A stretch of 64,000 nucleotides of DNA from Lojkania enalia (Eukaryota > Ascomycota > Dothideomycetes > Pleosporales). Shown piece by piece: positions 24,560 through 34,725 of the stretch. The position numbers and the translations under genes were made by a program. Position 1 is the stretch's first letter. Each line of letters starts with the position of its first letter. The stretch lies in assembly GCA_010094045.1 (NCBI GenBank), contig ML986637.1, positions 186,001-250,000 of the forward strand, in the 5' to 3' direction. Under the pieces are notes generated by a model that saw only the letters and a program-made list of their open reading frames with translations, had not been told where the DNA came from and searched no databases.

Positions 24560-24900
24560 GTTTGCGCTATGTATTTGCAAAATTTGGAGAGATTTGACGG
24601 GAGCGAGGTGTTCGAGATGTAGTTGGGTGGGCTCTTTTTAATTGTTCTTTTTTGGTTTTGGGGATTTGAGTGGTACGGACCGGTTGAGCTTCTTTCTAGG
24701 CATTTTGTGGCGTTTAGTAAGGGGACCAGGATGTGTTTGGGTATGCATCTTGCTTGGGCTGAAGTGTATCTTACCTTAGGATGCTTGTTGACAAGGTATC
24801 GCTTTGAGTTTATTACTGTGGTCACAGATGTTAAGATGGAGCATGATTTCTTTAATCTAGCGCCGAGGTTAAACTCTGAAGGTTTCAAGAGTTCGCGTGA
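24560..24900 (+). pseudogene. cytochrome P450 3'-terminal fragment
   Basis: The plus frame contains HFVAFSKGTRMCLGMHLAW, the P450 heme-thiolate loop FxxGxRxCxG with its cysteine, followed by AEVYLTLGCLLTRYRFEF and DFFNLAPRL, which match the last 60 residues of fungal P450s of the trichodiene-oxygenase-like group. Upstream, ERFDGSEVFEM looks like a decayed PERW region and is followed by an in-frame TAG. There is no oxygen-binding helix, ExxR motif or N-terminal anchor upstream: the U6 gene ends just before it. This is a truncated dead copy. It sits at the edge of the transposon-rich island and may be a leftover of a secondary-metabolism locus. Confidence 0.8.
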
Positions 24901-25046
24901 GAAGGGTGCAGATAAGAGTCGAAATACAGGCACCGAGTTAATCATCATAAGTATTAAGTGTATAATTAGTATATTTGAAGAAATAAATATTATAACTTTA
25001 GTTAGTAAGAATACTAATCACTCTGTATAATAAATTCGTATCTATA

Positions 25047-26918
25047 ACGTACAGCACAAGCGAGCTGATCACCCAAGCGAGCTGATCATGATGCTAAGAC
25101 CACACCAAAATCGCGACTACTTTTCGCAAAATATTATACTTTCTTGCATTCTATCGTACTATATAGTATAGTAGCCTATTCTTCTATATCTATAGCATCA
25201 TTTTTACACGTCCGCGAGTTATGCCCAGCCTCGCCGCACTGCCTGCAGCGCCTTTAAGTCGGCTGGTCTCCATCAACGCGCGCCTTCTTCCTACCCTTCT
25301 TCCTATCAGTACGAGCGCCAAAATCTTTTAGAGCAGTTAATCGAGCGCCTTCTTCAATCATTAGGTTGCCTTCCTTCTGTACACGCTTTCTTTTATGCGA
25401 TCGACGTTGTGTGGCGGCCTTATTAGCTGCTTAAAGCTCAGCGACCTGAGCGCACAATAGTACGTTTTCATATATTATATACGCAGCACCCTTTATGAAC
25501 TGTTTAAACGCCTCTACTATTAAAGTAGGCGAGCTATTTAGGTGCTTTTAAACTCTTAATTGAACGTACGCAGATTAAGACCTAAATTCGATAGGATTAC
25601 TTGGTGTTTTTAACTTCTAAGGGGTATCTTCGACTGTAGGGGGTGTTAGCGTATACAGTCGAACTTTAAGCTTCGATAGTACTACATCTGGGTCGAATAG
25701 AACTAGGCCAGCGCCTCGAAAGCTACTTAGAATATTACTCTTCGTAATTGCTGCGTTAAAAGCTGCTTTAAAGCAGGGCAAGAACTCGATTTTTGTGATG
25801 TGGTTAATATAACCGCGTATCAGCTGCTCGACTTGGCGCCCGTACGCAGTCTTCAAAGGCGAGAAACAACCTATATCTAGTAGCTGCAGCAGGTGCGACG
25901 AATGTGGAGGCATGTAGAGAGTAATAATATTCTTTTCCTCGCAGCGCTGCCTGAATTCAAGCGAGTCGTGGCTCTTATAGCCGTCGAGAATCAGCAATCG
26001 ATGCGTACTAATAGTACAATCCTTTATATGCGCGTTAAAGTACTTTAACCACTTAATACTAACATTATTTGTCGTCCAGCCGTTATCAGTAACCTGTATA
26101 GCCCAGGTTGGTGGAATATTATCTTCTTTATACTATACAGAGAGGTGGTAGGTGCCTGCAAAGATAATAAAAGGTAGTATCGCCTATCCTATTGCGTTAA
26201 TGCCCTGGATAACTATAGTCCACTCGTAATTGTCTGGCTGGAGCTGCTTTAGTTAATTCCGTCTCTTAGAGCCAGTAACTACTACTCCTGTCGATATCAC
26301 GCCTATTATAAAGCCTGATTCGTCGAAGTTGTATATGTCTTCGTTAACAATACCGTACTTAGCCTTTATATTCTCTATAAGGTAGAACCAGCCTCCTATA
26401 ACCTCAGGATCCTCGCATTTAGTTCTTAAATAGTCGTACTTTCGATTAAATTTAACCTTAAGCTCAGGCGTACATTTAATAAAGTTCTCTGCCCAGTTCT
26501 TTCTAACCTGGCTAGCAGAGCGCGCAGCTAGCAGTGAATTGGCCATATCTTAAACAGTAGCAAGCCGCGGCGGAAATCCTCTTATATCCAGATCTAGTAT
26601 ATGCTGAACAATCACCCACTCCTCAGTCTTACTAAGCTTCATTAAATTAGGCTGGCAATCGCGTCGTGGAGCTGTTCCTCGCCTTCGTGTACTAAGTGTA
26701 CTTTAGGAGACATTATAGATTGATGCAACGCGACGCATAGTTAGTGTCGCGTCTTGTTGAAGAGCTTAAAGTGCAAGCTGTATTCTAGCTTCTTTCTGAA
26801 TTGATTCTGCAGTTGTTGGTTGTAGCATAATGCTGCAAAGTATAATTATCGCGATTTTGGTAGGGTCTTGGCATCATGATCAGCTCACTTGGGTGATCAG
26901 CTCGCTTGTGCTGTACGT
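25047..26918 (-). mobile_element. pogo/Fot-like DNA transposon, family 1
   Basis: A 1,872-bp element bounded by 70-bp terminal inverted repeats (25047-25116 and 26849-26918) that differ at three positions, flanked by TA on both sides as expected for a Tc1/mariner-pogo target duplication. The ends begin ACGTACAGCACAAGCGAG. Each repeat holds two direct copies of CAAGCGAGCTGATCA spaced 16 bp apart (one copy altered by a transition at the right end), which look like paired transposase-binding sites. The single transposase gene runs on the minus strand and is dead (separate entry). Confidence 0.9.
25176..26828 (-). pseudogene. pogo/Fot-like transposase, inactivated
   Basis: The decayed frame starts MLQPTTAESIQKEA near 26828. 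It has an N-terminal helix-turn-helix (LTMRRVASIYNVS), a CENP-B-like second DNA-binding half (DMANSLLAARSASQVRKNW), and a DDE domain with all three acidic sites recognisable: YNFDESGF, LLILDGYKSHDS and LLQLLDIGCFSPLKTAYG. A C-terminal zinc knuckle CRQCGEAGHNSRTC lies near 25220. Several in-frame TAA and TAG codons interrupt it (for example within LAL*ALQQ and ATV*DMAN), most at positions where Gln, Arg or Trp codons are expected, which fits C:G to T:A mutation. No functional product is expected. Confidence 0.85.
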
Positions 26919-26920
26919 TA

Positions 26921-27339
26921 ATAGATTGCGCTGGCGAAATATCTTTGTAGTATTCCGGCGAAGCTTGCCTGCTCGCATTGTAGTAGGTGCCGAACTGGTA
27001 CATACCCCTGCAGCTGCACTCACATATTAGCTTTTGCTAACAAATGTGCTGTGACAATCACTTGCCGATGGCTAACCTGCACACTGCTAAAACGCCCCCG
27101 GTGCCGATCGAAAAGCTTTTAGTATTATCGCCATTATATAAGTCATATCTCTCATATTGAATAAAAAAAAAAGTCTATTAATTCTCTGCATAAGTGAATA
27201 ACAGACTTCGATCGTAACATCATTCACGGTGAGTTCCTCAGAACCTCGATCTTTGCCGCTCGGCTCATCTCAACTACCTAACAGCATACATGTACGCGAC
27301 CCTGCCTGCTATTCGTCATGAAACTTACGTGGACAATGC
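26921..27339. other. spacer between transposon and pseudogene
   Basis: No gene is visible. A TATATAA at about 27136 and an A run near 27163-27173 could be remnants of the promoter of the cystathionine gamma-synthase-like pseudogene. Confidence 0.4.
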
Positions 27340-29080
27340 AGGCTCTAAGCGTATCCTTGCCAACTTGGGGCATTCTAGTACGATATGTCAAGGATGACAA
27401 AGACATTCTTGAGACTCTACAAAGCGATTATCTAAGGTAAGCCACGCATACGACAAAAAGAATTCAATAGATCTGATATTCTTTGTAAATTTTATCGGCA
27501 TAAGTGCGTCAGGAAGCTAAACAAGGCCGTTCTTGCCAGGGTCTGTGCCCCTGAAACTGTAAGATGTGAGCTATTTCCCTCCAAGGCTGGCATGAGACAA
27601 TCCAGCGAGCGCCTCCGTAGACGTGCCGGGCTTTCATGTCTAATACAGGAGGTGTCTTTCAGTTCAACCCGATCAGATTCAAAAGAGGCTGGATGGTCTC
27701 GCTTCAGCGCTGTGCTCTACCCTGCAGAGTTTGCAAACCATGCCTAGGAGGTATGATAATTCATGGGAGATGGAACTTCTAGTCGTCACGGAGAGTTTTG
27801 CATCGAGAGATCTCCCTTTATAAATTCAGTCTCGCTAGAACCATCCCTGCGAACTTTTGCAGCTCAGGATACTTAAGAAGTTCTACTGGTATCTTGGGAG
27901 CATTCTGATGATGACACTAAATGGAGGATGAGGACCAAAATTGCAAGACTTTTGACCTCGGAGAAAGCAAGCCAAGAGGTTGTCAGACAACAGGACGTCT
28001 TTCTTTACCTCAAGGGTATGTGTGCGATCGGTGCCATTGCAAGATCAATTGTCTCGGAATCGACATATTCCTCTGATGTAGCCATATTTTGGTGAGTTGT
28101 AGCGAACTTAGCTTGGGAGCACGTGGATTCGAAACTGATCGATGCTAGATAGCCGTACGCATCAACGCCAGAATGTATTCGAGTAAGCGGATATGAGCGC
28201 TTTACTTTCTATACCCAAGGAGTTTCTGCTAAACTGGATCAATTGGAATTGCTACTGGCGTCTGATCGCTCAATCGCATGCTTGTTCTGCGAGATTCCAT
28301 CAAACCCCCTTTACGCAACGCCAGACCTCCACCGCATCCGCAGGCTTGCAGACCAGTACCACTTTGCAGTGGTATATGATGATACAATAGGAACTTTTGA
28401 GAATGTCGATGTGTTGCCTCATGTCGATGTCATTGTCACTAGTCTTACTAAGATGTTCAGTGGAGCGTGCGATGTTATGGCAGTAAGGTAGGCTTAGTCT
28501 TTCTGAAATTTTGTGGGAAAGAAATGCTAAGTGCTGATTCTTATAGTGTAGCTCTAAACCCTCAATCGCCATTCCATAAAAAGTTATCTGCTAAGCTCAG
28601 CGGTAACTATAAGAACTTAGTGTTTTCAACAGATGCCGAAGTTCTCCTTCGAAACTATCTCGACTTCCAGGCTTAGATCTAGAGAGCTAATAGCACCGGT
28701 CTTGTAGTTACTAATTTTTTAAACACGTTAGGGCTTATATTAAAGGTTAACTACCTAAACATAGCACCTACTGCACCCCTATATAAATAGAATCGTCGCT
28801 CGAACGGAGGCTATAATTATCTTCTCAGTACCGTTTTTAAGAACGTAGAGGACGCTATTATGTTCCATAATATTATCGATCTATGTAAATGTGCTAGTTG
28901 TAGAACCGATTTTATACTTATACTGCCTTATAATTAGCTTACGCATGTTAAGGAGCTAGATTAGGTAGAGTTAAATAGAATAGCGAAACACCTTATTAAA
29001 TTTAGTATAGGGATTAAGGAAGAGAGTACTTTAATTAGTAAAATTAACTAAGCTTTATAGAAAGTTGTAGTATTTAGAAA
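27340..29080 (+). pseudogene. cystathionine gamma-synthase-like PLP enzyme, decayed
   Basis: Segments of one gene can be followed across frames: ALSVSLPTWGILVRYVKDDKDILE at the start, APETVRCELFPSKAGMRQ and SAVLYPAEFANHA next, then YTQGVSAKLDQLELLLASDR and CEIPSNPLYATPDLHRIRR. The substrate-core segment VDVIVTSLTKMFSGA contains the PLP lysine near 28450. It continues with SVALNPQSPFHKKLSAKLSGN. After 28676 the match goes on (RANSTGLVV, NGGYNYLLSTVFKNVEDAIMF, KHLIKFSIGIKEESTLI) but now with stop codons where Trp or Gln are expected and many A/T substitutions. The family (Cys/Met metabolism PLP enzymes) exchanges the gamma substituent of O-acylhomoserine. Several stops and frame changes mean it is dead. 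Confidence 0.8.
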
Positions 29081-29730
29081 CTTATAGTTGTAATTATTTT
29101 AGATATTTATCTTAATAAATAGAAGTTTTCTATTCTATATTATATTACTTCTATTCTTAGAATTTATAGCTAATTAGAGTGCCTGTAATAATCACCTCTA
29201 AGTAATAGTAATTTTTAGCTAGTATTATAATAAATACTACTTATAAATAATAGTAGGAAGTAGGTAAATATATACTACTTTCTTTACTTTAGAAGACCTA
29301 ATAAGAGGTTTATATAGAAGTATACTCTAAATATATCTAGTAGTTAGTACTTTACTATATATAAGAGCCTATATAGGAGGGTTAAATTAATAAATATTAT
29401 CTATTTATATCTATACTCTTACTCTATTTATTCTTACTAAATATAGCTATAGTATTCTCTAACTAAACGTTTTCTATATTAAGATTAAGACTATAAAAGT
29501 TATAAAAGAAAAGTTTTACAATTAGTAAAATAGTAGTTATAAGGCTATATTAGTATTATTTAACCTCTAAAATATAATAATAACTAGGAATATTACTATT
29601 TATGCTAAACCTTTATATATATAGCTAAAGATAATACTAATAACTACTACTTAACTATATATAGAAGGTAGAGCTAAGTACTTTTTCTAGTAGATTAGTA
29701 CGAAACGGTATTACAGCTATATATAAGAGT
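28680..29730. repeat. AT-rich RIP-like block
   Basis: About 1 kb in which TA, TAT and TTA steps dominate and GC pairs are scarce, in sharp contrast to both flanks. Every frame is riddled with TAA/TAG. Its first 400 bases are the mutated 3' end of the cystathionine gamma-synthase-like pseudogene; the rest is unidentifiable. The pattern is what repeat-induced point mutation leaves behind. Confidence 0.7.
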
Positions 29731-30455
29731 CGGCATGTTAAGTCTTCAGGACGAAGGTCACTGTGCCGTAGATGATGGTTTTAACGAGATCTACTAGCAC
29801 AGGCTGATTGCTGGTGCGTTCGATACAGCTCAGGATCTCCTAGAAGTAAGTTCTAAGGCGGGTAGCATGCTCGCGGTTTAATATCAGCCAGGTTGACGCC
29901 TGAGATCATTGCGCCGCCGTAGTGCCTCCGTCGCACTAGGGGATGCGTCGAGGTTCTGGAGGATCAATTAAGGTCGGGGGCAAACGTTTACGTGTCTTAA
30001 TTTGCGGTGATTCCAAAATTTCGAGATCTCGTTGTTTTCACGTTTTTTTCCTAGCAGCAGAGGAATGCATCTTATGCCCAACCTAGCTTAGTAATAGGCG
30101 TACTACATAATACTAGCAGAAGGACCTACGCAGGTGCGCAGAGCTCGAGTCCTGGATATACTACTAGTAGCTCTCTCCTTTTTATTGCTAGTAGGTTATG
30201 CTGTCGTTTAAGACGCTTGTTAAGGCTATAGACGGCGTGCTGGTGCTCTAAGCATATTGTAAGCAAATGACCATTGGTCAAACTGCCATCTTGGCACTCA
30301 ACTCGTCTATTATACTACTCCATCTCAAAGGCCTTACGGTCACAAGAATACGTTACAATTCTCTCTTCATCTCATATATTTGTGTCCAAGTCTGCTTACA
30401 CATCTCAATACTCTGTAGGCAGGGAGGTAAGTAAACATAACTCTAAAGTGTTCTA
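29731..30455. other. normal-composition spacer with possible coding relic
   Basis: Composition abruptly becomes balanced near 29730. On the minus strand two coding-like stretches are visible, HYGGAMISGVNLADIKPRACY (about 29870-29940) and EILSCIERTSNQPVLVDLV (about 29770-29850), in different frames and with stops. I cannot assign a family. A CTAGTA-flanked segment near 30090-30190 contains a tRNA B-box-like GAGCTCGAGTCC but does not fold as a tRNA by eye. Confidence 0.3.
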
Positions 30456-32304
30456 ACGTAGTTTATAAGCGAGCTGCGAATACAAGCGAGCTGCGAACCC
30501 CACCAAGTCTCCGAGCCTTTTACAGCGTATAGTATTACAACGCATCAATTTGCTATCAATATAATAGCTATAATATATCAAGAAGCCTCTATAGAAGCCT
30601 TCTTACACGTACGTAAGTTATGCCCAGGCTCCCTACAGCGTGTACAGCGCGCTGAAGCCTGCCGGCTCGCACCTGATCGCGCCTTGCCTTGCCGCGTTTC
30701 TCCCTCTAGTTGCTGCTCAACAGCCTTTTGAGCGATAATATCCTCTCCCTCTGCTTTTATTAGAGTCCCCTGCTTCTGTATTCGCTTCTTTTTGCGCTTT
30801 TTGCGTATTATTGCGGCCTTATTTGCTTTCTTAAGGCTCAAGATTCGCTCGCGCATAAGCGCTATCTGATGCATCGCTCTAGAAGAGCCTCTCTCTAGCT
30901 GATTAAGCCTCTTAATAATAGAAGTAGGTGACGAGCTTTTATGCGCGCGAATCTGATCGCGAATTAATGTTAATTAAGCCTCTAGTTCGCGCGCGTTGCT
31001 TGGTGTTTTAGCCTCCTATACTGCTTTAGGTAGGGATGCTAGTAACGGCGTACGAAGCTTTATATCAAGCTTTAAAATTACTACCTCTAGATTATATAGG
31101 ACTAGGCCAGCGCCTCGAAAGCTTGCGTAGATATTCTCCTTTATAATTAACTGGTTGTAGACGGCGCGGAAGGCTGGTAGGAACTTAAGTTTAGTAATAT
31201 GGTTGATATAGTCGCGTATTAGGCTCTCGACCTGGCGCTCGTACGCTCGCTTTAACAGCGAGAAGTAGCTAACATCTAGTAGCTATAGGAGGTGCGACGA
31301 ATACGGCGGTATATAGAGGGTATATATATTATTCTCCTTGCAAATATCCTGGAATTCGAGTAAGGTGTAGCTATTATAGCTGTTAATAATTAGTAGCTGG
31401 CGCGCGCCTACTCTACGCCCTGCTGTATACTTGATAAAGTACTGTAGCCAGCTAATACTAAGCTTAGTATTAGTCCAGCTATTATCGCTTAGGCCGATCG
31501 CCTAATCACCTAGTATATTATTACCCTCATACCAGGTAGAGAGGTAGTACTGGCCAGTAAAGATAAGGGTGGGATTGCTTACCCAGCAGCGTTGATCCTA
31601 TAGATTACTGTTATCCACTCGCGATTGCCTGGCTGGATTGCTTTTAGCCAGCCGCGTCTCTCTAAGCCTGTAATAACTAGCTGGGAGGATATTTTACCTA
31701 TTAGAAAGCTAGTCTCGTTAAAATTAAATATATTCTCGTCGTAGATACCGTAGGTGGCCTTTATATACGCTACAAGCTTAAACCAGGCACTTATAGTCTC
31801 AGGATCCTCGCAAAGAGCTCGCTGTCGATTATAGGGTCGATTAAATCGCGTTATAAGGCTATCCGTTCGCTTGACAAAGTTCCTAGGCTACTGCTGGCTA
31901 ACGTGGCCAGCACCGCGCTCAGTGAGCAGCTTATTCGCCATATCTCGTACAGCACCTAGAGTAGGCGCAAAGCCTCGCGAATCTAGGTCAAGTATATACA
32001 TAATAATTGCCTCCTCTTCTAGCTTAGTAAGCTTCTTTGAGTTGGGCTGGCAATCGCATCGTACAGGCTTCCCGGCGCGTCGGCTGCGAAGCGTGCTTTC
32101 AGGGACGTTAAACGTCGCTACAGCGCGGTTGACGCTCTAGATCTGATTCTGATCGATAGCTGAGATAGCTAGGAAGATATCTGCTTCGCTGTAAGATAAT
32201 TGAATAGTAGTTGGTAGAGCCATTGTAGTTGATAGGTGACGCGTCGTAGAAAGTTTGTGGGGTTCGCAGCTCGCTTGTATTCGCAGCTCGCTTATAAACT
32301 ACGT
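30456..32304 (-). mobile_element. pogo/Fot-like DNA transposon, family 2
   Basis: A 1,849-bp element with perfect 48-bp terminal inverted repeats (30456-30503 and 32257-32304) flanked by TA on both sides. The ends start ACGTAGTTTATAAGCGAGC. Each repeat contains two copies of AAGCGAGCTGCGAA, 17 bp apart, an arrangement parallel to family 1 and sharing its AAGCGAGCTG core although the rest differs. A more mutated copy begins at 63898. The encoded transposase (minus strand) is dead. Confidence 0.92.
30578..32223 (-). pseudogene. pogo/Fot-like transposase, family 2, inactivated
   Basis: Starts MALPTTIQLSYSEADIF at 32223 and can be read almost end to end with one frame change near 31580 and several TAG/TAA stops. 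An N-terminal DNA-binding half (ATFNVPESTLRSRRAG) precedes the DDE domain, whose acidic motifs are altered relative to family 1: FNFNETSF for YNFDESGF, and LLIINSYNSYT for LLILDGYKSHD. Each Asp-to-Asn or Gly-to-Ser change needs only G to A. The last 98 codons are intact: a Lys/Arg-rich coiled region and a zinc knuckle CTRCREPGHNLRTC. No active product is expected. Confidence 0.87.
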
Positions 32305-33101
32305 TAATAAATGAAGAAATTGCTGTAGAGCGTCACAGAGTACTGTAGAGCGCTATAGAATATAATAGGGGCCATTCCCGCAGGTGTTCATATGGTTAGG
32401 TTGGCTCTATTTCAACTACACAAAGGTGGAGAAGCAAACTATCTACAACACGCTCGTAAGGAAAGACTATCTCAGAATGGAATGACAATACAGCGGTACT
32501 CAACAATACTGTACCGCTCAACAAGAATGTACTACTCAACATATAATCTGTACTCCTTAGCAGTACCGTCACTGTCATGGGGATTTTTGGCTAGTCTGCC
32601 GAGCTGTATCAGATATCGACGTACGATATCACGGTCGATATCACGCCGGATATCACGCTGGATATCAGCTGATATACTCCACGTAATTCAGTGGGGGGGG
32701 GGGGGGGGGCGGTGGTGGCGCCGCTGCTCCCGAGGATTGTCCGCGCCCCACGTTCTTCATCACTCACTCACTCTTGCCTAGGTGGGCTGTAGCCTTGAGA
32801 TCATACCATACCGTTCACTCCCTTCCTACCCATTTCACTTCACTTTGTGTTTGTGTTCTACACGCTACGTTCGGGACACTGATTTCTTGTTCGTTTCCGT
32901 TGTCTGCGGACCGTCTACCCATAACTACCTCGTGCACGCCAGCCATCGTCGCCCATCTCCGTCTTGCCGTAAGGAAGAAGTTGACAGATACAGCTTCACG
33001 CACTACGTCTTTCGGGCATTGTGTTCCGTGTTCTGAGATTCGCCTTCTGCGCTTAGAGACCTAGTACTCAATTAGGAGGGTCGGAAGACGATATTGAGAA
33101 G
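32305..33101. other. UBC12 upstream region with GATATC array and G run
   Basis: Contains five GATATC palindromes at 12-13 bp spacing (32612-32666) and a 17-G run (32693-32709), then CT-rich leader-like sequence up to the UBC12 start. No protein-coding gene. Confidence 0.5.
32612..32666. repeat. array of GATATC palindromes
   Basis: GATATC occurs at 32612, 32625, 32637, 32649 and 32661, spaced 13, 12, 12 and 12 bases; three of the units continue as GATATCACG. A sixth, degenerate site (GATATA) follows near 32671. It lies about 440 bp upstream of the UBC12 start. Confidence 0.8.
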
Positions 33102-33943
33102 ATGCTAAAGATCTGGTCTATGGTATGCTAATACATTTTACTTGAGGTGGGCCGCGTTTGAATACATGGGTGTATTTTGGTATGGTTGTGCCTTGAGTTC
33201 GCGGGGTTGGAGAGTTGCGAGGGTTTTTGATTTCGAGAGCTTTGAGGTACCTATGGGTTGAGGTTATGAGCTAACGAGTTGGATAGAAACAGAAGCAGCA
33301 GCAGGATGAGGCAGCACAGGCTGGTACTAAGAAGAAGAAAGTTACAGCTGCGCAGTTGAGGGTGCAGAAAGGTATTATCTTTTGTACTCTGCACATCTAG
33401 ACTGGCGCTGACATCTGTTGTTCTAACAGATCTCCATGAACTCTCCCTTGGCTCGACTATGCGAACCACGTTCCCGAACCCCGATGATATTCTCAACTTC
33501 ACCCTCACCATTGAACCGGACGAGGGTATGTACAAGGGCGGCTCCTTCGTCTTCGATTTCAAGATCAATCAGAACTTTCCGCACGACCCGCCAAAGGTCA
33601 AGTGCACGCAGAAGATCTACCATCCGAATATTGATCTCGAGGGCAACGTGTGCTTGAATATTCTACGTGAGGACTGGAAACCGGTGCTTAATCTGAATGC
33701 GGTTATTGTGGGGCTCCAGGTACGCTGTACTTTTTCTAAGGAGGGGAGAAATGCGGATTGAAAGATTAGAGCTAATATATGATGTGCTAGTTTCTCTTCC
33801 TCGAACCCAACGCATCAGACCCACTGAACAAAGAGGCAGCTGAAGACCTCAAGCAGAATCGCGAGGGCTTCAAGCGCAATGTTCGTGCTTCGCTCGGTGG
33901 CGGTACCGTCAGAGGACAGTCGTTTGACCGCGTCCTAAAATAG
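33102..33943 (+). CDS. UBC12: NEDD8-conjugating enzyme UBC12
   Basis: Four exons, 33102-33122, 33287-33371, 33430-33719 and 33791-33943, give 182 residues (human UBE2M has 183). The first exon encodes only seven residues, MLKIWSM, matching the family's N-terminal peptide that docks on the NEDD8 E1. A Gln/Lys-rich linker ([27 protein letters not shown]) leads to the E2 core: [45 protein letters not shown] with the catalytic cysteine in NVC, and [20 protein letters not shown]12 transfers NEDD8/Rub1 to cullins and so activates SCF-type ligases. The 164-nt first intron is the longest in the gene. Confidence 0.96.
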
Positions 33944-34725
33944 ACATCTCCATCTTGCACCGGTACGAGGAAATCTACAACGGAGGCTAATGGATCGTGT
34001 GTGGAGGCTGCATAGGGCGTATGGGGTGAACAATTATGGTACTGTGGTTCTTCATGAGCAAGCATTTTGTGATCTGGCGTCTGGGGAGTTGGGCGTCTGC
34101 ATATAGGGTATTTGTTTCCTTTTTGAGACTCTGTGTATCGGGCTTCTAGATGTTTTCGGATGGTAGAGATTTTCTTAGTGTGAATGCGAATGGAGCTGAT
34201 GTCAATACACATTATGATGCTCTAACTCCGCTGGCTAAATTGAGTTCGTGATGTGCAAGATATGGGCGTCGGGTTTCCGAGTAGACATTTGCAGAGAGCC
34301 TGGATATTTGGATGACTGTATAATTGTGCTCAATAGTGAGAAGCTTCTCAATTCGCGATTTTCTGTCTATGTTTGGCAGCTACTTGTCACATATCGAATA
34401 TGAGAATCGGAGCAGAGGGACGGTTTAACAGACAACTGAGCCAGCACAAGGTGAGTCAAAATGCCCCACGAACACTCATGGGGCCTAGGCTCTAACAAGT
34501 ACCCCTCTAGAACCAGGAAAGTGCCTTAAGCTATCCTGTCGGAGAAACATAGTCCTCCCCGACACGTGACGCTCGCCACGGTTCTTGACCGCCGAAGTCG
34601 GCAAAATCTGGGAGCTCGGACGCCGGTAAAATCCAGAAGCATCCTGTCATGATCTAGGATTTAAATCTCACACTCTCCCCTCCTTGCCTTTCTAGTCCTT
34701 CAAGATACCCTCTCACACAATCGCA
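33944..34725. other. intergenic region, ILV5 promoter
   Basis: Between the UBC12 stop and the reductoisomerase start. A perfect TGAGTCA lies at 34452-34458. A CT-rich leader precedes the ATG. No gene is supported. Confidence 0.5.
34452..34458 (+). promoter_or_regulatory. putative Gcn4/CPC1 binding site
   Basis: TGAGTCA, the exact TGASTCA consensus of the general amino-acid control regulator (Gcn4 in yeast, CPC1/CpcA in moulds), 268-274 bp upstream of a branched-chain amino-acid biosynthesis gene, the kind of target that factor controls. The match is seen; the function is inferred. Confidence 0.55.

Noticed and set aside
30090..30190. tRNA- or SINE-like segment with a B-box-like GAGCTCGAGTCC
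   Set aside because: No matching A box and no cloverleaf pairing by eye.
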